NCBI RefSeq assembly: GCF_014250515.1
Contig: NZ_CP060202.1
Span: 803,001-867,000, forward strand
Length of the DNA stretch: 64,000 nt
Source: Hymenobacter sediminicola
Lineage (GTDB): Bacteria > Bacteroidota > Bacteroidia > Cytophagales > Hymenobacteraceae
Direction: 5' to 3'
Each line of letters begins with the position of its first letter. The stretch's first letter is position 1. Positions 57,814 through 64,000 of this stretch are shown piece by piece. Below the pieces are notes generated by a model. The model made no database searches. It worked only from the letters and a program-made list of their open reading frames with translations, and had not been told where the DNA came from. The translations under genes and the position numbers were made by a program.

Positions 57814-58209
57814 GTGGCTACCATTCGGGAGTTGCAGTGGGAGGAGCTGGACCTGTTGCAGGCGCTGGAAATAGTACCCGTAGACAACGATAACGGAGGT
57901 ATCGAGTGTCGGGTAGACCAGCAAAACCTCACGCTGCACCTGACGCTGTGGCCCTACGCTGGCGTGGTAGACCTGACGCTAGTGGAACAAAGCAGCAAAG
58001 CAGTTTTGCTGGATTTCACGGTAGCCGTGCGCGGCCGCATCCGCTACAACAACGACAAGCGTGGCCAGTATCTGGAGTTTCCGGATTGCGTGCTGGTGAG
58101 CCGCATTTCCGTCTCCTCAGAGCAGGACGAGGCCGCTTTCAGTCCCAACACGTTTGGCCGGCCCATGCTGGTTGCCATTCATCCGCGCCTGAGCGTACTA
58201 TTCGAGTAG
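57814..58209 (+). CDS. hypothetical protein, 131 residues
   Basis: The frame starts with GTG 2 nt after the lipoprotein stop and has no signal peptide or membrane helix. It looks like a compact beta protein: WEELDLLQALEIVPVDNDNG, LTLHLTLWPYAGVVDLTLVE and VRGRIRYNNDKRGQYLEFPD (20 residues each), then VAIHPRLSVLFE. No family was recognised. The tight spacing to both neighbours (2 nt and 17 nt) suggests an operon with the SPOR lipoprotein and the amidohydrolase. Confidence 0.6.
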   Translation: MATIRELQWEELDLLQALEIVPVDNDNGGIECRVDQQNLTLHLTLWPYAGVVDLTLVEQSSKAVLLDFTVAVRGRIRYNNDKRGQYLEFPDCVLVSRISVSSEQDEAAFSPNTFGRPMLVAIHPRLSVLFE

Positions 58210-58226
58210 GCGCGTTTTTTCTGACT

Positions 58227-59420
58227 ATGCAACATCTTCTGTCCCGCATCAAGACCCTGGCCGCCGAGCATGCCGCCGATACAGTGGCGTTGCGCCAGCA
58301 CCTGCACGCCCATCCCGAGTTGTCGTTTGAGGAGCACAACACCGTGGCCTTCGTGACAGAGCAGCTGCGTAAGATGGGCCTCAAGCCCCAACCCATTGCC
58401 AACACCGGCGTGGTAGCGCTTATCGAAGGCCGCAACCCCGGCACCCGCACCGTGGCGCTGCGCGCTGATATGGATGCTCTGCCCATTACGGAGCAGAATG
58501 AGGTGCCCTACAAATCCACGAACCCCGGCGTGATGCACGCCTGCGGCCACGATGTACACACCTCATCGTTGCTGGGGGCGGCCCGCATTCTGACGGAGCT
58601 GAAAGACGAGTTTGAAGGGACCGTGAAGCTGATGTTTCAGCCCGGCGAAGAGAAACTGCCCGGCGGTGCTTCGCTCATGATTCAGGAAGGCGTACTCGAA
58701 AACCCCAAACCAGCCAGCGTACTGGGCCAGCACGTATTCCCGATGCTGCCGGCCGGCCAGATTGGTATCCGGCCGGGGCGCTACATGGCCAGCACCGACG
58801 AGCTGTATCTGACCGTGCGTGGCAAAGGGGGCCACGGCGCCATGCCTGAAATGAACCTCGACCCAGTGTTGGTAGCCGCCCACATTATTGTGGCCGCGCA
58901 GCAGCTGGTGAGCCGCCGCGCCAATCCCAAGCTGCCCACGGTGCTGTCGTTCGGCAAAGTCATTGCCAACGGTGCCACCAACGTCATTCCGAACGAAGTA
59001 TACCTGGAAGGCACGTTCCGGACGCTGAACGAGGAGTGGCGCAATGAAGCCCACGGCCACCTGCGCCGCCTCTGCGAAGGCCTGGCCGACGCTATGGGCG
59101 CGACGTGCGAGCTGGAAATCCGGCGCGGCTACCCGTATCTGGAGAACGAGCCTAAGCTCACGGCGCGGGTCCGGGAGGCGGCCGAACAATATCTGGGCGC
59201 TGAAAACGTAATTGAGCTGGACCAGTGGATGGCGGCCGAGGATTTCGCCTACTTCTCACAAGCCGCTGATGCCTGTTTCTACCGCCTCGGTACGCGTGCT
59301 CAGGATGGCCGCTTCGCCTCGTCGGTGCATACGCCTACCTTCGATATCGAGCCCCAAGCCCTAGAAACGGGCCCCGGCCTGATGGCTTGGCTTACGCTGC
59401 AGGAGTTGGCCGTTCACTAA
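58227..59420 (+). CDS. M20-family amidohydrolase (hippurate hydrolase/IAA-amino acid hydrolase-like)
   Basis: The 397-residue protein is an M20D zinc amidohydrolase. It has LRQHLHAHPELSFEEHNTVA (20 residues), VALRADMDALPITEQNEVPY (20 residues), the metal ligands MHACGHDVHTSSLLGAA, FQPGEEKLPGGASLMIQEGV (20 residues) and GHGAMPEMNLDPV near the dimer domain. It removes the acyl group from N-acyl amino acids or related amides; the substrate is unknown. ATG 58227 (MQHLLSRIKTLAAEH) was chosen; an open frame continues upstream but is not similar. Possible operon with the two genes before it. Confidence 0.92.
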   Translation: MQHLLSRIKTLAAEHAADTVALRQHLHAHPELSFEEHNTVAFVTEQLRKMGLKPQPIANTGVVALIEGRNPGTRTVALRADMDALPITEQNEVPYKSTNPGVMHACGHDVHTSSLLGAARILTELKDEFEGTVKLMFQPGEEKLPGGASLMIQEGVLENPKPASVLGQHVFPMLPAGQIGIRPGRYMASTDELYLTVRGKGGHGAMPEMNLDPVLVAAHIIVAAQQLVSRRANPKLPTVLSFGKVIANGATNVIPNEVYLEGTFRTLNEEWRNEAHGHLRRLCEGLADAMGATCELEIRRGYPYLENEPKLTARVREAAEQYLGAENVIELDQWMAAEDFAYFSQAADACFYRLGTRAQDGRFASSVHTPTFDIEPQALETGPGLMAWLTLQELAVH

Positions 59421-59451
59421 GACTGTCTAATTTTTACTTCCTATTGCTCCG

Positions 59452-60273
59452 ATGTCGTATCGTCTTTGCCTGCTATTAGCCGCTTGCGGCCTGCTTTGCA
59501 CCACTACTGCTACCGCCCAGCGCCGCTACCACCGCGACCTGATTGTCATTCCTGAGTTGCAAGCCGAGTGGGCATTGAAAGGCAATGATTACATCGTCAC
59601 TTCCTTCAATCTTCGTAGCCTGACCGGTCCATCCAGCCCGGGCGGTACGTTCGCCGGCGCGCAGCTCTTCGCTGGCTACGAGCACTGGCTGTCCGAAAAG
59701 TGGAGCTGGGGGCCTACGCTCCGGCTACAGGGCGGCGACTTGATTGGGTTTGCGGGAGAAGGGTTAGGCTTGGCCGGCGAAATATCGGCGGGCGCGTTGT
59801 TGCGCCACACCGGTACTATCGGCTCATTCCGCTTCAGCCAGCGGCTGGGCGTGGAATACAGCGTACCGCTAGATGAGTACATCGAAGACCGCGCCCTGTC
59901 GCGCCTACGCCTGGAGGTGGACCGGCTGTTTCCGCTAACTGAAAAAATGGTACTACGCCCACGCATTGCCTACGAAGCTGCAGCCTACGTGCGCCTGCAG
60001 CGCGACGAAACCGACCTGAAAGAGCGGGTAATCGACTACGGAACACTACGCGGGGAAATTGGCTGGCGCGTGTCGCCGCGCTTCGATGTGACGCCGTGGC
60101 TGGCCTCTCAAACCATATACTATAATGCGCTGCCGCAGTACAATTCCGATGGGGTAGAAGTAAGCGGCGGCCGTTCCAATCTGGTCGGTCCGGTAGCTGG
60201 CTTGGATGTGCGCTTCACATTCCTGGGCAAAAACGCCTCCGTTGAACGCCAACAGCTTCCCACGCAACACTAA
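59452..60273 (+). CDS. exported, probable outer-membrane beta-barrel protein
   Basis: The 273-residue precursor has a signal peptide (LCLLLAACGLLCTTTATAQ). It then shows alternating beta strands with aromatic ends, such as FAGAQLFAGYEHWLSEKWSW (20 residues), GSFRFSQRLGVEYSVP, RPRIAYEAAAYVRLQRDET and PVAGLDVRFTF near the end. The pattern resembles DUF2490-type outer-membrane proteins. There is no T9SS tail. Function is unknown. It begins 31 nt after the amidohydrolase, with no terminator between, and may share its transcript. Confidence 0.65.
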   Translation: MSYRLCLLLAACGLLCTTTATAQRRYHRDLIVIPELQAEWALKGNDYIVTSFNLRSLTGPSSPGGTFAGAQLFAGYEHWLSEKWSWGPTLRLQGGDLIGFAGEGLGLAGEISAGALLRHTGTIGSFRFSQRLGVEYSVPLDEYIEDRALSRLRLEVDRLFPLTEKMVLRPRIAYEAAAYVRLQRDETDLKERVIDYGTLRGEIGWRVSPRFDVTPWLASQTIYYNALPQYNSDGVEVSGGRSNLVGPVAGLDVRFTFLGKNASVERQQLPTQH

Positions 60274-60460
60274 TCCTTTACCAACAGCCTGTTTTGAGGC
60301 TTCTATTTGGTGCATTTCTATGTGTGAGGCGTAGAGAGTGACCTTTTGTCTGATTGCAAAAAGTGAGATTGGGGCTGATGAGTGCTGGTTTGTTAGATTC
60401 GGGTAAGTTGTAGCAGTAGTAGACTAAGTTCGATAAAGACATTTTGTCTGCTTTGGATCG

Positions 60461-60468
60461 TATTTTTG
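60461..60468 (+). promoter_or_regulatory. -7 element of the hsp20 promoter
   Basis: TATTTTTG matches TAnnTTTG in the AT-rich 278-nt gap before the Hsp20 gene. Candidate TTTG elements (60443 and 60452) are closer than the usual 19-21 nt, so the -33 is uncertain. No HrcA-type CIRCE repeat was seen. Confidence 0.5.
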
Positions 60469-60551
60469 TGTTGGTACAGATTTTATGGAGTAACAGTGTG
60501 CCCATCGGGCATTATTTCAACTTCTGACTCCAACTAAAAACATCTGTACCC

Positions 60552-60995
60552 ATGGCAACTCTGCTGTATAACAATCGTCCTGCTTTGCGTCCGTCACGTG
60601 CTTTCAACTCCGTGCTAAACGAAATGCTGCGCGACACACTACCCATCACCAATCAGCCGTCTAAGGTGTTTAACCCGGCCGCCGATGTGCTGGAATCGGA
60701 GCAGGGATTTGAACTGCAACTCGCGCTGCCCGGCGTAGCAAAAGAGGATGTGAAAATCGACTTTCAGGAAGGTCAGCTAATTATCAGCGGTGAGCGGAAA
60801 GCGCCGGAAGCCACCGAAAACGCCCCCAAATTTCACCGCGCCGAAACCGGCTACGGCAGCTTCTCCCGGAGCTTCCGCCTACCCGATACCGTGGATGTAA
60901 CCGCTATTGGCGCTGAACTGACGGATGGGATTCTTCGCGTAAGCTTGCCTTTTGACAGCAAAAAAGTGACGAAACACCATATCGAAGTGCGCTAA
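60552..60995 (+). CDS. Hsp20/alpha-crystallin small heat-shock protein
   Basis: This 147-residue chaperone holds unfolding proteins. The alpha-crystallin domain covers about residues 40-147: FNPAADVLESEQGFELQLAL (20 residues), PGVAKEDVKIDFQEGQLIIS (20 residues), GSFSRSFRLPDTVDV and DGILRVSLPF. The dimerisation and C-terminal I-x-V type motif (HHIEV) is present. It is the size of bacterial class A Hsp20. It is monocistronic, with its own promoter and a terminator at 61011. Confidence 0.95.
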   Translation: MATLLYNNRPALRPSRAFNSVLNEMLRDTLPITNQPSKVFNPAADVLESEQGFELQLALPGVAKEDVKIDFQEGQLIISGERKAPEATENAPKFHRAETGYGSFSRSFRLPDTVDVTAIGAELTDGILRVSLPFDSKKVTKHHIEVR

Positions 60996-61010
60996 ACCCT
61001 ACGGGTTCTG

Positions 61011-61040
61011 AAAAAAGGCATCCGTCTGGGTGCCTTTTTT
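61011..61040 (+). terminator. intrinsic terminator after hsp20
   Basis: AAAAAAGGCA pairs with TGCCTTTTTT (61011-61020/61031-61040), extended inside by a G-U and two G-C pairs. The T run forms part of the 3' arm. Confidence 0.85.
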
Positions 61041-61248
61041 GTTGGCTCGCGTGTTGCTAGAGAACATGCACGAGCCCAAGCGCAGATTGTAGCCTTTCTG
61101 TCGACTAACCGGCTCTACTCATCGACCTGATGCAACCAGATACCAACTGACTCGCATCTTTCGTTTCAGGAAGCGCACGACATGTGCGTTTCATCTTGTT
61201 TTGTAAATTCGGTCATCTTCTTTTTCCCTTCATTATCATTTCTTACCC

Positions 61249-62751
61249 ATGCAAGCAAAACAAATGATGCTCGGTCTGCTCGGTTCCGCCGTATTGGGTG
61301 GTGGCGTGGCAGTGGGTGGGTACAAGCTGCTGGAACCAGAGCGCGCCAACGCGCCTCAGGTAGTAGCCGCTGACCCCAACATACGGTACACGAGTGAGCT
61401 GCGCAGCAGCAATTACGTGGTGCCCGAAGGCCTCAACTTTACGGCTGCAGCTGCGTCCGTGACGCCGGCCGTGGTACACGTCATGACGGAATATGCCCCG
61501 AAGGCCAGCCAGAGCGGCGGTGCCCGCATGGACCCGTTTCTGCGCCAGTTCTTCGGCGACGAGTTTGAGCAGTATCAGCAGCCCCAGCGTGGCCCACAGC
61601 AGGGTTCCGGCTCGGGTGTTATCATTGCTGCCAACGGCTACATCGTCACGAACAACCACGTAATTGACAAGGCCGACAAGATTGAGGTGGTGATGGACGA
61701 CAAACGCAAGTTTGAAGCTGAGTTAGTCGGCACCGACCCCACCACCGACCTGGCCCTGCTGAAAGTGAAAGCCGATAACCTGCCTTTCATTCGCTACGGC
61801 AATTCTGACCAGGTGAAAGTTGGGGAGTGGGTGTTGGCCGTTGGCAACCCCTTCAATCTGAACTCCACGGTTACGGCCGGTATTATTTCGGCAAAGGGAC
61901 GTAACATCAACATTCTGCGCGACCAGCAAGGCATGGGTATTGAGTCGTTTCTGCAGACGGATGCTGTGGTGAACCCTGGCAACTCTGGTGGTGCCCTCGT
62001 GAACCTGAATGGTGACCTGATTGGCATTAACTCGGCCATTGCTTCGCAGACCGGCTCGTTTGTAGGCTATTCCTTCGCTGTGCCCAGCTCCATCGTGAGC
62101 AAGGTGATAGACGACTTGCTGAAGTATAAAGTGGTGCAGCGCGCTCTGCTAGGAGTGCAGATCCGGGAAGTAGATGCCACGCTGGCCTCGGAGAAGAAGC
62201 TGAACTCGCTGAGTGGCGTTTATATCATGGGCCTGAGCAAAAACAGCTCGGCGGCTGATGCCGGCTTGAAAGAAGGCGACATCATCACCGAAATTAACGG
62301 TGCCAAGGTCAATACGTCGTCGCAGCTGCAGGAGCAGGTAGCCCGCTTCCGCCCCGGCGACAAAATCAAGGTGACCTACCTGCGCGGCAGCGACACCCGC
62401 ACGGCTTCGGCCACGCTGCGCAACTCCACCGGCACCACCGACATCATTCGGGAAGAGCTGGCGAAGGCCATCAAATACGAAGGCGCGACGCTAGCTCCGG
62501 TGACGAAGCAGGAAATGAACAAATTGGGCCTGGAAGGTGGCGCCAAAATCAGCGGCATTAAGGGCTCCAACTTCCGCGAAACCGGCATCGACGACGGCTT
62601 TATCATCACCCGCATCGACAAGAACAAAGTGACTAAGCCACAGGACGTGCAGCAGTTTCTGGAAGCAGCCAAAGAAACCCAGGGCGCGCTGGTAGAAGGC
62701 GTGTACCCCGACGGCCGCAAAGCCTACTACCCAATCGGACAGGCTGAGTAA
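61249..62751 (+). CDS. HtrA/DegP-family serine protease
   Basis: This 500-residue periplasmic protease/chaperone has an N-terminal signal-anchor helix (MMLGLLGSAVLGGGVAVGG). The trypsin-like domain shows the catalytic triad His in IVTNNHVID, Asp in DPTTDLALLKV and Ser in NPGNSGGALVN. Two PDZ domains follow, the first near VDATLASEKKLNSLSGVYIM (20 residues) and the second near LGLEGGAKISGI. It degrades or refolds misfolded envelope proteins. It is a single gene 253 nt after hsp20, and together they form a protein-quality-control neighbourhood. A strong terminator follows at 62770. Confidence 0.96.
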   Translation: MQAKQMMLGLLGSAVLGGGVAVGGYKLLEPERANAPQVVAADPNIRYTSELRSSNYVVPEGLNFTAAAASVTPAVVHVMTEYAPKASQSGGARMDPFLRQFFGDEFEQYQQPQRGPQQGSGSGVIIAANGYIVTNNHVIDKADKIEVVMDDKRKFEAELVGTDPTTDLALLKVKADNLPFIRYGNSDQVKVGEWVLAVGNPFNLNSTVTAGIISAKGRNINILRDQQGMGIESFLQTDAVVNPGNSGGALVNLNGDLIGINSAIASQTGSFVGYSFAVPSSIVSKVIDDLLKYKVVQRALLGVQIREVDATLASEKKLNSLSGVYIMGLSKNSSAADAGLKEGDIITEINGAKVNTSSQLQEQVARFRPGDKIKVTYLRGSDTRTASATLRNSTGTTDIIREELAKAIKYEGATLAPVTKQEMNKLGLEGGAKISGIKGSNFRETGIDDGFIITRIDKNKVTKPQDVQQFLEAAKETQGALVEGVYPDGRKAYYPIGQAE

Positions 62752-62769
62752 ATAATTGCCTCAATCATG

Positions 62770-62803
62770 AAAAAGCCCCCGCCTTTCTGGTGGGGGCTTT
62801 TTT
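62770..62803 (+). terminator. intrinsic terminator after the HtrA gene
   Basis: AAAAAGCCCCCGCC pairs with GGTGGGGGCTTTTT (62770-62783/62789-62802, one G-U) with loop TTTCT and extra T. This is a strong terminator. Confidence 0.92.
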
Positions 62804-62873
62804 GTTGAGTATGAGGGAGTAGGCTAGCGGATTTCAGATTTTACAGCGAAAGCAGACAAGCCGGAATTATAGT

Positions 62874-62909
62874 GGCAACGTTGCCGGCAACGTTGTCGGC
62901 AACGATTGC
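62874..62909. promoter_or_regulatory. array of LacI-type operator sequences
   Basis: GGCAACG occurs three times at exact 12-bp intervals (62874, 62886, 62898). The first two overlap into a perfect 20-nt palindrome, CAACGTTGCCGGCAACGTTG (62876-62895). The second and third form an imperfect 18-nt one, and GCAACGATTGC closes the array. GCAACGTTGC with a central CG is the shape of LacI/GalR-family operators. It lies about 150 nt upstream of the pectate-lyase-like gene, so control of that gene by a sugar-responsive repressor is inferred. Confidence 0.6.
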
Positions 62910-63060
62910 ACAAATAAAGGCAGCCAGCGAAGGATAAGCCGGCCGGCACAGGCAGTAATATCGTGGTAGTTCGATGGTGGCAGGGTTGCCGGTGGGCCAA
63001 TGAGCCACGCCGCCGCCTGTGCCGTCGCCGAGCCAATTCCCACTTCTACCGTTCTGTTTC

Positions 63061-64000
63061 ATGTCGAGATTTTACGCCGCTCACCTCTGGCAAAGAGGTG
63101 GTCTGGCACTATTGGCCGTTCTCACGGCGGCCAGTGCCCAGGCCCAGGTGCCCTCCTTTCCCAGCGCCGAGGGCGCGGGCAAATTCACGTCCGGCGGCCG
63201 GGGCACGGTGGCGGTGCCTACCACGGTATTTGAGGTAACTAATCTCAACGACGACAACCTGCCCGGAAGCCTGCGTTACGCGCTTACTACCGCTGCCACG
63301 CATCGCACCATTGTATTTCGGGTTTCGGGCACCATTCATCTGCTGTCAGAATTGCGCGTAACTCGCGCCAATACCACCATTGCGGGCCAGACGGCCCCCG
63401 GCGACGGTATCTGCCTAGCCGACTATCCCTTCACCATCAGCGCCGACAACGTCATCATTCGGTTTGTGCGCTTCCGGATGGGCGACAAAAACCAAAACCA
63501 GGGCATGGTGAATGGCAGCGGTAGCGGTGATGCTTTCGGCGGCCTGAGCCGTAAAAACATTATGGTGGACCATTGCACCATGAGCTGGTCGTCGGATGAG
63601 GCCTGCACGCTCTACCGCGGCGACAGCACGACGCTGCAGTGGAACCTCATTAGTGAGCCCCTGGACTACTCTTACCACTTCGAAACCGGCGACACCGACT
63701 TTGAACGGCACGCTTATGGCGGCATCTGGGGCGGGCGCACGGCCTCGTTCCACCACAACCTGCTGGCCCATATGCGCGGCCGTATGCCGCGCTTTGATGG
63801 CAGCCGCAACCTGACGCCCAACACCGCCGGCCAGGAAAACGCCGATTTCCGCAACAACGTCATCTATAACTGGGCCAGCTACAACGTGAACGGTGGCGAA
63901 GGTGGCAACTACAACATCGTCAACAACTACTACAAGTCGGGGCCGTCTACGCCTACCAGTTCCTCGAGCGGCGTGCCGATTCGGAGCGAGGTGCTGAACC
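63061..64000 (+). CDS. secreted pectate-lyase-like polysaccharide lyase (3' end outside window)
   Basis: The frame starts at ATG 63061 and runs open to the end of the window (313 codons). A signal peptide (LALLAVLTAASAQAQ) precedes VPSFPSAEGAGKFTSGGRGT, the characteristic start of Bacteroidota PL1-like pectate lyases. Then come FEVTNLNDDNLPGSLRYAL, NTTIAGQTAPGDGICLADYP (20 residues), VDHCTMSWSSDEACTLYRGD (20 residues) and HHNLLAHMRGRMPRFDGSRN (20 residues), motifs of the right-handed beta-helix lyase fold. It should cleave pectin-type uronates outside the cell. A T9SS tail, if any, lies beyond the window. Confidence 0.9.
   Translation, partial: MSRFYAAHLWQRGGLALLAVLTAASAQAQVPSFPSAEGAGKFTSGGRGTVAVPTTVFEVTNLNDDNLPGSLRYALTTAATHRTIVFRVSGTIHLLSELRVTRANTTIAGQTAPGDGICLADYPFTISADNVIIRFVRFRMGDKNQNQGMVNGSGSGDAFGGLSRKNIMVDHCTMSWSSDEACTLYRGDSTTLQWNLISEPLDYSYHFETGDTDFERHAYGGIWGGRTASFHHNLLAHMRGRMPRFDGSRNLTPNTAGQENADFRNNVIYNWASYNVNGGEGGNYNIVNNYYKSGPSTPTSSSSGVPIRSEVLN

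Noticed and set aside
57906..58226. Long upstream extension of the M20 amidohydrolase frame
   Set aside because: It overlaps the preceding gene in another frame, and the residues lack similarity to the family; ATG 58227 starts the conserved domain.
61165..61190. Short palindrome CGCAC-GACAT-GTGCG upstream of the HtrA gene as an operator
   Set aside because: Only five paired bases and no relation to a recognisable promoter; expected by chance in a GC-rich region.
62874..62909. GGCAACG array as a CRISPR or transposon end
   Set aside because: The units are 7 bp at a 12-bp period with no spacers, no cas or transposase gene and no target-site duplication; operator sequences explain it better.

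Overview
The window looks like a chromosomal segment of a member of the Bacteroidota, most likely the Cytophagales and Hymenobacter or a close relative. The evidence is: type IX secretion C-terminal sorting tails on two exported proteins; repeated copies of the Bacteroidota -7 promoter element TAnnTTTG; the near absence of Shine-Dalgarno sequences even before ribosomal protein genes; zinc-free S14, S4 and L36; and a moderately high GC content. The genus is an inference. No rRNA, tRNA, CRISPR array, insertion sequence or prophage was seen.

Positions 1-30.9 kb hold the information-processing backbone. First comes the end of rplA, then rplJ, rplL, rpoB and rpoC. rpoB and rpoC are separated by a terminator and an unrelated AT-richer gene. 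A small membrane protein gene and a DUF3467 gene follow. The str cluster (rpsL, rpsG, fusA, rpsJ) comes next, then the S10/spc/alpha clusters from rplC to rplQ, with secY, map, infA, rpmJ and rpoA embedded. New promoters and terminators cut this superoperon into at least rpsL-rpsJ, rplC-rpsN, rpsH-rpsD, rpoA and rplQ units. Several intercistronic gaps (S12-S7, S13-S11, S11-S4, before L3, before RpoA) can fold into strong RNA structures. The S11-S4 gap forms a closed three-way junction and is the best candidate here for an undescribed cis-regulatory RNA.

Positions 31-41.4 kb hold a LytS/LytTR-type two-component pair, enolase, a CARDB-domain T9SS cargo protein, an FtsB/DivIC-like septum protein, a small exported protein, anhydro-MurNAc kinase (anmK, minus), an HscA-type Hsp70 (minus), and a lipoprotein of the L,D-transpeptidase-like family with a small protein behind it.

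Positions 41.4-53 kb hold a T9SS-exported GH13 alpha-amylase (minus), a second L,D-transpeptidase-like paralogue, a malate/L-lactate dehydrogenase-family enzyme (minus), a Ppx/GppA phosphatase (minus), a SAM-dependent methyltransferase (minus), a DinB-like protein, dapF, a GNAT acetyltransferase, and a glycosyltransferase paired with UDP-galactopyranose mutase.

Positions 53-64 kb hold secA, deoC, a SPOR-like lipoprotein, an unknown protein, an M20 amidohydrolase, a probable outer-membrane protein, an Hsp20 chaperone, an HtrA/DegP protease and, cut by the window edge, an exported pectate-lyase-like protein. That last gene is preceded by a 12-bp-periodic array of LacI-type operators. The functional themes of the second half are cell-wall turnover, protein export and folding, and polysaccharide breakdown.
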